Below are positions 1 to 5,053 of a stretch of 5,053 nucleotides of DNA, in pieces. The DNA is from Bacteroidales bacterium (lineage in GTDB: Bacteria; Bacteroidota; Bacteroidia; Bacteroidales; UBA10428): assembly GCA_016935595.1 (NCBI GenBank), contig JAFGQQ010000388.1:1-5053 (forward strand), written 5' to 3'. The notes below the pieces were generated by a model, which was not told the DNA's origin, searched no databases, and saw only the letters and a list, made by a program, of their open reading frames with translations. Every line of letters starts with the position of its first letter. Position 1 is the first letter of the stretch. Both the position numbers and the translations under genes were made by a program.

Positions 1-432
1 ATAATACTTCATGGCTCTTGCTACTCCAACGGCATGCAATGTATGGTTTCCTGTATTCGAAGATACATTATGAATATTCCATTCGGGCTTTCCAAGGTGA
101 TTCGACATATGTCTTCCTCCACTTGTTATATCAGTAGCTTTTGAAATACCATTAAGAATAACTTCTTCTGCAGTCAGACCTGCAGATATATTAGTTAACA
201 TATCCCTGTAATAAGGAAAAAGGTGGTCTGTTTTCCTGTCAAATGTCTGACCAATAGCTAATTGAATGCTATCGTGCCCTGCATATGGGGCGTGGTACGA
301 CCATCCAATTGCTTGTTTTAAATAATTTGGTGCACGGTCATCAATAGCTCTTCCTAAAGTCATTAAATAAAACCATTTTTCTAAAATCTTTTTATCTGTA
401 GTTTTTATATTAAATCTTTTCTTTACTGTCAT
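1..432 (-). CDS. 2-oxo acid dehydrogenase E1 component, alpha-type N-terminus (partial, 3' end outside window)
   Basis: This is the N-terminal 144 residues of a thiamine-diphosphate-dependent E1, which decarboxylates a 2-oxo acid (pyruvate or a branched-chain 2-oxo acid) and passes the acyl group to the lipoyl arm of E2. The reverse strand reads without a stop from the ATG at 432 to the left edge. Visible E1-alpha family signatures are LGRAIDDRA (residues 25-33), HAPYAGHDSIQLAIGQ (about 47-62, where many relatives have GQEA), LFPYYRDM (about 71-78), GGRHMSNHLG (about 105-114) and HTLHAVGVARAMK (about 130-142). The cofactor-binding GDG...N motif lies beyond the edge. The gene starts 13 nt after the E2 stop codon, so it is almost certainly cotranscribed and its product joins the same complex. 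The ATG is chosen because the E1 homology begins soon after it. In Bacteroidota this E1 is often an alpha-beta fusion of roughly 650-700 residues, but the window cannot show this. Pyruvate versus branched-chain specificity cannot be decided. Confidence 0.93.
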   Translation of the reverse strand, partial: MTVKKRFNIKTTDKKILEKWFYLMTLGRAIDDRAPNYLKQAIGWSYHAPYAGHDSIQLAIGQTFDRKTDHLFPYYRDMLTNISAGLTAEEVILNGISKATDITSGGRHMSNHLGKPEWNIHNVSSNTGNHTLHAVGVARAMKYY

Positions 433-445
433 TTTATAATTATGA

Positions 446-1768
446 TTATAATTTTCTATTAATATCAAATTCTTCAAGATAATCGGCTATTCGTCTGAGA
501 AAAGCTCCTCCTAATGCCCCGTCAACCACACGATGGTCGTATGTTAAAGATAAAAACATCTTGTGTCTAATTCCAATTGCATCGCCCGAAGGAGTTTCAA
601 TAACGGCTGGTTTCTTTTCAATCGATCCGGTAGCTAAAATAGCTACTTGTGGCTGGTTAATTATTGGTGCACCCATTATATTTCGGAATGAACCAAAATT
701 GGTTATTGTAAATGTTCCGTCCTGAATATCGTCAGGATTAAGTTTATTATTTCGTGCTGCATTAGCCAACCTGTTCATTTCAATTGTAAGACCAACCAAA
801 TTCATTTGCTTGGTTTTCTTTATGACAGGGACTATTAAATTTCCATTTGGCAAAGAAACAGCGATTCCTATGTTGATATTTTTCTTTTTTATGATTTTAT
901 ATCCGTCAACCGAAACATTCACATCGGGGAAATCTATTAATGCTTTAACAACGGCTTCAATAAATACTGGCATATAAGTAATTTTTACCCCATGTTTTTT
1001 TGTGAAATCATCTTTAATACGGTTTTTCCAAATAACAATGTTTGTAACATCAGCTTCGACAACAGAGGTAACATGCGGAGAAACTTTTTTCGACATTACC
1101 ATATGATCGGCAATTAATCTTCTCATCCTGTCCATTTCAATTATTTCATCATCTGCACTTAATGATTCTGATGCTCTCATTGTTTCGGGTTGAGTATGTA
1201 TATCTGGTTGCAATTCTTTGAGTTCAGATGTACCAGCTTTTTTACCAGTTTTTTCTTCGATATATTTTAATATGTCTTCTTTTCTTACCCTACCTTCTTT
1301 TCCCGTACCTTTTATTTTTTCCAATTCGTCAAAACCAATATTTTCTTTAATTGCAATGTTTTTAACCAAAGGTGAATAAAACCTGTTCGATACTTCATTG
1401 ATTTTACTTAGGTCAGCTTTAGAAGAAAGAGGTTTACTTTCAACATCATCTTTCTTAGTATCCTCTGCTTCTTCTTTCTTTTTCTCATTAATATCATCTT
1501 TTTCCTTGGATTCAGGCACCATATCACTATCTAAGTCAACTATTGCAATAATTTCACCCACAGCAATTGTGTCGCCTTCTTTATAAAGAATTTCTTTAAC
1601 AACTCCTTCAACAGGTGATGGTATTTCTGAATCGACCTTATCGGTTGCAATTTCAACTAAAACATCATCTTCTTCTATTTTATCGCCAACCGAAACAAAC
1701 CATTTAGTAATGGTTGCTTCCTGAATGCTTTCTCCAAGTTTTGGCATAACAATTTCAAACTGGCTCAT
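446..1768 (-). CDS. dihydrolipoamide acyltransferase, E2 core of a 2-oxo acid dehydrogenase complex
   Basis: E2 moves the acyl group from E1 to CoA using a swinging lipoyl arm and forms the cytoplasmic core of the complex. The 440-residue protein has all three expected modules. A single lipoyl domain spans residues 2-80, with the modifiable lysine K44 in the motif EIATDKVDSEIPSP. A Lys/Glu/Asp-rich linker (81-128) replaces the Ala/Pro-rich linkers of many E2s. A peripheral subunit-binding domain spans about 129-172 (SPLVKNIA, then GTGKEGRVRKEDIL). The catalytic acyltransferase domain runs from about 205 to 440. It contains the conserved TFTITNFGSF segment and the active-site motif DHRVVDG with H412 and D416. 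Length and order are normal for a one-lipoyl E2. It is the first gene of the minus-strand operon, 13 nt ahead of E1, with a plausible promoter 44-74 nt upstream of its start. No E3 is in view. Whether the complex acts on pyruvate or on branched-chain 2-oxo acids is not resolved, so no gene symbol is given. Confidence 0.96.
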   Translation of the reverse strand: MSQFEIVMPKLGESIQEATITKWFVSVGDKIEEDDVLVEIATDKVDSEIPSPVEGVVKEILYKEGDTIAVGEIIAIVDLDSDMVPESKEKDDINEKKKEEAEDTKKDDVESKPLSSKADLSKINEVSNRFYSPLVKNIAIKENIGFDELEKIKGTGKEGRVRKEDILKYIEEKTGKKAGTSELKELQPDIHTQPETMRASESLSADDEIIEMDRMRRLIADHMVMSKKVSPHVTSVVEADVTNIVIWKNRIKDDFTKKHGVKITYMPVFIEAVVKALIDFPDVNVSVDGYKIIKKKNINIGIAVSLPNGNLIVPVIKKTKQMNLVGLTIEMNRLANAARNNKLNPDDIQDGTFTITNFGSFRNIMGAPIINQPQVAILATGSIEKKPAVIETPSGDAIGIRHKMFLSLTYDHRVVDGALGGAFLRRIADYLEEFDINRKL

Positions 1769-1811
1769 AATATATTAATTATAATAATTATTAATTACAA
1801 CAAATGTTAAA

Positions 1812-1842
1812 CAAATTTATTTCAAATAATTTTTAAATTCAA
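1812..1842 (-). promoter_or_regulatory. Bacteroidota-type promoter for the E2-E1 operon
   Basis: Read on the minus strand, TTG (1842-1840) is followed by a 20-nt spacer and TAAATTTG (1819-1812). This is an exact match to the TAnnTTTG -7 element with a -33 TTG at the spacing known for the Bacteroidota primary sigma factor. Transcription would start near 1806, giving a leader of just under 40 nt before the E2 ATG at 1768. The leader is almost pure A/T and has no Shine-Dalgarno sequence, which fits the phylum. Chance matches are a risk in such AT-rich DNA, but position, spacing and orientation all fit. Confidence 0.6.
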
Positions 1843-1862
1843 TGTTATATCATATAATATCA

Positions 1863-1880
1863 AACAAATAAGAATTTGTT
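1863..1880. repeat. short inverted repeat upstream of the E2 promoter
   Basis: The sequence is AACAAAT-AAGA-ATTTGTT, a perfect 7-bp inverted repeat with a 4-nt spacer. It lies about 20 nt upstream of the -33 element of the minus-strand promoter, where an activator could bind. Its low GC content makes it unlikely to act as a terminator. In DNA this AT-rich such a repeat may also arise by chance. Confidence 0.25.
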
Positions 1881-2086
1881 AAGTTCAAAAATAAATGATA
1901 AATAAACTTGTTGTTTATAAAGTTACAAAATTTATTAATATCAAGTGTATCAATAAAATTGTTAGGTTTTAATTTGTTTAAAAGATATAAACTTTACTTT
2001 GTTTTTAAAAAATACTGTTTTCAATCTATTTTATTATTAATTGTTTTTTATATCTTTATTCGTCAATAAAGTTAATAATATTACAG

Positions 2087-4804
2087 ATGGCTAACACATA
2101 TTTGACATTAAGGCTTTTAATCTATTCTAAATTAGGTTTAATCCCTGATGTAAAAAAGATTGAGGAAAGAGAAGCAAAATTAAAATCTGAATACGATAAA
2201 TTTACCGATTATTCAAAATCCGATGAATTAAAAAAATATGAGAAGTATCACGAGTATTTTAATTCGAATGAATTTACTGAATTTTTAATAAAATTGAAAT
2301 CGTTACGATTTAAAGATTCAGATGAGTTTAAAAAACTTACCGAATTCAATAATTTAAAGAAAACCAAACCTATAAAAGATTATTTTAAATTTATTAATTC
2401 GAAAAAATTTGAAGAATTTCAGAAAACCGAAAAATCTGATGAATTAAAAAAATACCAGGAATTAGATAAAATAGTTAATTCGGAAAAATTTATTGAATTT
2501 AAAAAGAATTACAAATTCATAAATTCAAAAGAATATCAGGAACAGCAGGAATACCTGAAATTGAAAAAATCAAAACCTATAATCAATTATTATTTAACCA
2601 AAAAATCGAAATACTTTCAGGATTATTTTAATATACATGACTCAAAAAAGCTTAAAGAATTTGAAAAACTTGAAAAGGAAGTAAATTCGAAAGAATTTAA
2701 AGATTTTAAAAAGAATTATAAATTTCAAAATTCAGATAAGTTTAAAGAATTCACCGAACATCAGAAAGAAAAAAAATCACCAAAAATTAAGCTTTATTTC
2801 AAATTCGAAGGATCTAAACAGCAAAAGTTTGTTGATGAATATGAAAATTCGGATGAACTGGCTAATTACAACGATTTAAAAGAATTTATTGAATCGGACA
2901 AATTTATAGATATTAAAAAAGACAGGCATTATAAGCTTTCTGATGAGTATAAAAAGTATTTGGAGTATGAAAAACTTAAAAAATCAAAGAAAATTAAAGA
3001 TTTTTATTCAATCAAGAAATCAAAAATTTATAATAATTATCTTGAATTAAAAGATTCAGATGAGTTGGAACAGCTCCAGAAACTAAAAGAATTTATTGAA
3101 TCGGAAGATTATAAGCAACAGAAAAAAGAAAAAGGATTCACAAAATCAGATGCATTCCAGAAATTTAAAGAGTATAACAAATTAAGGAATCAGCCCAAAA
3201 TTAAGCAATATTATCAATTTGAAAAGTCAAAACAACTTATTTTGGTAAATTCACTTGAAAATAGTGAAGAACTTAAAACTTTTCAATCATTGGAATCCCT
3301 TTTTGAGAAAGATGAATTGAAGAAGATCAAATCTGATAAAGTTTTACAAACTTCAATTAATCATAAAAAAGAACTTGAGTACCTGAAACTGAAAAAGTCG
3401 AAAAATATTACAAATTACTTTAAAATTATTAAATCGAAAGAATACACAAATTTCAAAGAACTTCAAGGTTCGAAAACTATTAAATATTATCAGGAACAGG
3501 AAAAATATTTTACTTCAAAAGAATTTGATGATTTTAAGAAAAACTATAAATTCGTTAACACTCCTGAATACCAGAAGGAACAGGAATATTTGAAGCTTAA
3601 AAAGTCTCCTGAAATTATTAATTATTACAAACTTGCTAAATCGAGTTATATTAAAGACTATCTGGAACTTGAAGACAGCAAAGAAATAGAAAAGTATGAA
3701 AAATGGGATAAATATTATAATTCGAATGAATTTAGGGATTTTAAAAAGAATTATAAGTTCGAAAACACCCCTGAATACCAGCAAGAAAAAGAATACAAAG
3801 AATTAAAAAAACTGGGCTCGGTAAAAAATTATTTCGCGACTTTAAAATCACCTTTATATAAAAATTATACAGAAGTACATGGTTCGGATAATCTGAAACA
3901 TTATTACGATTTAGAGAAATTTGTAAATTCTGACAAGTTTAAAGAAACCAAAGCTTATTACGAAGACAAAAAGAAATTTGAAAAAACAAAAGAATACCAG
4001 GAATTACAGGAATATAAACAACTTAAAAAATCACCCCAAATTAAATGGTATTATAAATTAAAAAATTCAAAACTTTTTGATGAAGTATTAAAATGGGAGA
4101 TGACATTTTATGATGATTTTGAAGAGAGTAAAATAAATACCAAGAAATGGATCACAACATATTTTTGGGGGAATAAACTTTTAAAAGACAGTTATGTTTT
4201 AGAAAAAGACCAGCACTTTTATACCAAAGGAAAAAATATTGAAATTGATGGTAGTATTTTAAAAATAATTACCAAAAAAGAAGAAATTGAAGGTAAAGTA
4301 TGGAATCCTATGCATGGCTTTTATCCGAAAAAATTTGAATATACTTCTGGAATTATCAACACTGGTGAAAGTTTCAGACAAAAATATGGCATATTCAAAG
4401 CAAAAATGAAACTCGGTTCTTCTGCCAGTCATGCTTTTTGGCTGCACTCCAACCAGATTTTACCACAAATTGATATCATAAATTTTAATTTTGCCAACAG
4501 ACGAAAAAGTTCGATGAATAATTACTGGAATAACGGCAACGAAAGCAATAAAATAAAAAAGAACAAAACTGTATTGAAGGGATTTAATCCCTGTAAAAAA
4601 TTCCATATTTATTCGCTCGAATGGAACCAGAATGAATTAACCTGGAAAATTAACGGGTTAATTGTGAAAAAAGAAAAAGCCGGTATTCCTGATAATTCTA
4701 TGTATATAAATATTAATTCGGGTATACCTGAAAAATTCAGCGAAAACAAACTTCCCGGTGTGCTTGAAGTTGACTGGGTAAAATGTTATAAGGAGAAAGA
4801 ATAA
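2087..4804 (+). CDS. 905-residue tandem-repeat protein with C-terminal inactive-looking GH16-like domain
   Basis: I do not recognise this protein as a characterised family, and its function is unknown. Residues 1-44 form a short lead-in (MANTYLTLRLLIYSKLGLIP, then charged). Residues 45-671 are nine tandem units of about 69 residues, very rich in Lys, Glu, Tyr, Phe and Ser, poor in Gly and Pro, lacking Cys, and strongly predicted helical by composition. Residues 672-905 are a GH16/laminarinase-type jelly roll whose two catalytic glutamates are replaced (Q794, N799). I see no signal peptidase I or II site: the weakly hydrophobic stretch at residues 5-19 is broken by R9 and K15. There is no extra C-terminal type IX secretion domain either, because the protein ends with the last GH16 strand (VDWVKCY). 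The ATG at 2087 is the first start in the open frame. No Shine-Dalgarno is visible, as is normal for this phylum. The lipoprotein gene 51 nt downstream on the same strand may be cotranscribed. A structural rod presenting a carbohydrate-binding head is plausible but is inference. Confidence 0.9.
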   Translation: MANTYLTLRLLIYSKLGLIPDVKKIEEREAKLKSEYDKFTDYSKSDELKKYEKYHEYFNSNEFTEFLIKLKSLRFKDSDEFKKLTEFNNLKKTKPIKDYFKFINSKKFEEFQKTEKSDELKKYQELDKIVNSEKFIEFKKNYKFINSKEYQEQQEYLKLKKSKPIINYYLTKKSKYFQDYFNIHDSKKLKEFEKLEKEVNSKEFKDFKKNYKFQNSDKFKEFTEHQKEKKSPKIKLYFKFEGSKQQKFVDEYENSDELANYNDLKEFIESDKFIDIKKDRHYKLSDEYKKYLEYEKLKKSKKIKDFYSIKKSKIYNNYLELKDSDELEQLQKLKEFIESEDYKQQKKEKGFTKSDAFQKFKEYNKLRNQPKIKQYYQFEKSKQLILVNSLENSEELKTFQSLESLFEKDELKKIKSDKVLQTSINHKKELEYLKLKKSKNITNYFKIIKSKEYTNFKELQGSKTIKYYQEQEKYFTSKEFDDFKKNYKFVNTPEYQKEQEYLKLKKSPEIINYYKLAKSSYIKDYLELEDSKEIEKYEKWDKYYNSNEFRDFKKNYKFENTPEYQQEKEYKELKKLGSVKNYFATLKSPLYKNYTEVHGSDNLKHYYDLEKFVNSDKFKETKAYYEDKKKFEKTKEYQELQEYKQLKKSPQIKWYYKLKNSKLFDEVLKWEMTFYDDFEESKINTKKWITTYFWGNKLLKDSYVLEKDQHFYTKGKNIEIDGSILKIITKKEEIEGKVWNPMHGFYPKKFEYTSGIINTGESFRQKYGIFKAKMKLGSSASHAFWLHSNQILPQIDIINFNFANRRKSSMNNYWNNGNESNKIKKNKTVLKGFNPCKKFHIYSLEWNQNELTWKINGLIVKKEKAGIPDNSMYININSGIPEKFSENKLPGVLEVDWVKCYKEKE
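2219..4099 (+). repeat. nine-copy tandem protein repeat (about 69 residues, 207 nt) with five nested sub-motifs
   Basis: Units begin at 2219, 2435, 2642, 2849, 3056, 3263, 3470, 3677 and 3884 (residues 45, 117, 186, 255, 324, 393, 462, 531 and 600). Units 2-8 are exactly 69 residues. Unit 1 has a 3-residue insertion and unit 9 a 4-residue insertion, both in the second sub-motif. Each unit splits into five sub-motifs of 15, 15, 15, 12 and 12 residues, each starting S-x-x-hydrophobic, such as SDELKKY, SKEFKDF, SDEYKKY, SKKIKDF and SKIYNNY. By my count 38 of 45 sub-motifs start with Ser and 4 with Thr. FKKNYKF recurs identically in units 2, 3, 7 and 8. Unit 6 is the most degenerate, in its second and third sub-motifs. 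The DNA copies differ at many synonymous positions, so this is conserved protein architecture and not a recent DNA duplication. Confidence 0.92.
4100..4801 (+). other. GH16/laminarinase-like domain lacking both catalytic glutamates
   Basis: Residues 672-905 follow the family order. They begin with FYDDFEESKINTKKW (family FxDEFxGs..D..kW). Next come YTSGIINTGESFRQKYGIFKAKMKL (752-776; family SGrI.T...F.YGrfEaR.Kl) and HAFWL (782-786; family PAFWL). FHIYSLEWNQNELTWKINGLIV (839-860) matches family FHvY.veWt...i.wyvDG, and VDWVKCY (895-901) matches family VDyVrVY. The catalytic line, normally E-I-D-I-x-E with nucleophile and acid/base glutamates, reads Q794-I-D796-I-I-N799. Only the central Asp remains, so hydrolysis is not expected. 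Retention of the fold without catalysis suggests carbohydrate binding, but no ligand can be named. The domain's only two cysteines are C836 and C900. Assignment rests on motif recognition by eye. Confidence 0.82.
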
Positions 4805-4855
4805 AAATTGATTATTTTATACTTTCATTTTATCAAATACCTTAAAATATAATAT

Positions 4856-5053
4856 ATGTTCCCAAGAAAAATATTTTTTTATGCATTATTAGTTGTAATA
4901 GTCTATTCATGTACGAATCCAAATCAAATTGAAATTGATTTATCACAAAGTTGGAAATTTAAAAAAGGTGATAATTTGGAATGGGCAAATCCTGAATTTA
5001 ACGATTCGAACTGGGATAATATTGATCCATCTGTTTACTGGGAGAAACAAGGA
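4856..5053 (+). CDS. lipoprotein with GH2-like sugar-binding N-terminal domain (partial, 3' end outside window)
   Basis: The frame is open for 66 codons from the ATG at 4856 to the right edge. The N-terminus is a classical lipoprotein signal: MFPRK, a hydrophobic core (residues 6-17) and the lipobox VYSC with lipidated C19 (codon 4910-4912). The mature protein should be anchored in the inner or outer membrane and face the periplasm or cell surface. The mature start, W33-K-F-K-K-G-D-N-L-E-W-A followed by FNDSNWDNI and YWEKQG, resembles the jelly-roll sugar-binding module at the start of GH2-type glycosidases. Similar modules also stand at the start of some Bacteroidota sensor or SpoIIE-phosphatase proteins. 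The catalytic or output part is outside the window, so enzyme versus receptor cannot be decided. The 51-nt gap to the upstream gene contains no evident hairpin terminator, which fits cotranscription but does not prove it. Confidence 0.8.
   Translation, partial: MFPRKIFFYALLVVIVYSCTNPNQIEIDLSQSWKFKKGDNLEWANPEFNDSNWDNIDPSVYWEKQG

Larger units (their letters stand above)
1769..2086. other. non-coding divergent intergenic region (318 nt, very AT-rich)
   Basis: This region separates the start of the E2 gene from the start of the 905-residue repeat-protein gene, so it should hold promoters for both directions. I see no open reading frame with coding character, no tRNA-like fold and no GC-rich hairpin. 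It contains the E2 promoter candidate (1812-1842) and two short inverted repeats, AACAAAT/ATTTGTT (1863-1880) and ATAAAC/GTTTAT (1902-1918). For the plus strand I found only partial -7 matches, for example TATCTTTA at 2051-2058 and TAAACTTG at 1903-1910, with no -33 TTG at the right distance. The promoter of the repeat-protein gene is therefore unassigned. Confidence 0.75.

Noticed and set aside
1398..1586. Plus-strand 62-codon open frame opposite the E2 gene
   Set aside because: It lies antisense to the lipoyl-domain linker of E2. Its Ser/Phe-rich product is the mirror of Lys/Glu-rich codons, and it has no family motif.
1776..1790. AT-only palindrome TAATTAT-A-ATAATTA in the E2 leader
   Set aside because: It is made only of A and T, in a leader that is nearly all A/T, so it is expected by chance and would form no stable structure.
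3515..3784. Minus-strand 89-codon open frame giving a very hydrophobic Phe/Ile-rich product resembling a membrane protein
   Set aside because: It is the complement of the Lys/Glu/Asn-rich repeats: AAA, GAA and AAT read backwards as TTT, TTC and ATT. The hydrophobicity is an artefact of composition.
2219..4099. Recent DNA-level tandem duplication or a satellite/CRISPR-like array
   Set aside because: The units differ at many synonymous and non-synonymous positions, with no identical repeats or spacers. The periodicity is clear only in the protein.
4094..4102. Possible internal start (GGGAG directly before the ATG at 4100) that would express the GH16-like domain alone
   Set aside because: The purine run touches the ATG, too close for ribosome binding, and this phylum rarely uses Shine-Dalgarno sites. 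The frame is continuous from 2087.
4259..4447. Minus-strand 62-codon open frame inside the GH16-like domain
   Set aside because: It is antisense to well-recognised GH16 motifs on the plus strand and has no coding features of its own.
4805..4855. Terminator or promoter between the repeat-protein gene and the lipoprotein gene
   Set aside because: No GC-containing stem with a T-run is present. The TTG at 4808-4810 has no TAnnTTTG at 19-21 nt, so neither signal can be supported.

Overview
The window is very AT-rich (about 30% GC by eye) and its genes lack clear Shine-Dalgarno sites. One promoter matches the Bacteroidota pattern (TTG, 20 nt, TAnnTTTG), and the 2-oxo acid dehydrogenase genes have a familiar Bacteroidota look. 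I infer a member of the Bacteroidota, perhaps a Bacteroidales/Marinilabiliales-type organism. The lower rank is a guess.

Layout. Positions 1-1768 are a minus-strand metabolic operon. A complete dihydrolipoamide acyltransferase (E2) gene at 446-1768 is followed 13 nt later by the first 144 codons of the thiamine-dependent E1 component (432-1, running off the left edge). Together they encode two of the three enzymes of a 2-oxo acid dehydrogenase complex (pyruvate or branched-chain type). A 318-nt non-coding divergent region (1769-2086) carries a good promoter for this operon and some short AT-rich inverted repeats.

On the plus strand, 2087-4804 encodes an unusual 905-residue protein. Residues 45-671 are nine tandem copies of a unit of about 69 residues. 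Each unit divides again into five Ser-initiated sub-motifs with spacing 15-15-15-12-12. The C-terminal 234 residues are a recognisable glycoside hydrolase family 16 (GH16)/laminarinase-like jelly roll in which both catalytic glutamates are replaced (ExDxxE has become QxDxxN). No signal peptide or lipobox is visible. After 51 nt comes the start of a lipoprotein gene (4856 to the right edge). Its mature N-terminus resembles the sugar-binding jelly-roll domain seen at the start of GH2 enzymes and some sensor proteins.

The left operon is ordinary central metabolism. The point of interest is the right-hand pair: a long repeat protein tipped by an apparently inactive GH16 fold, beside a probable surface or periplasmic lipoprotein. 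I do not recognise this as a described system. A carbohydrate-binding or scaffold role is inference.
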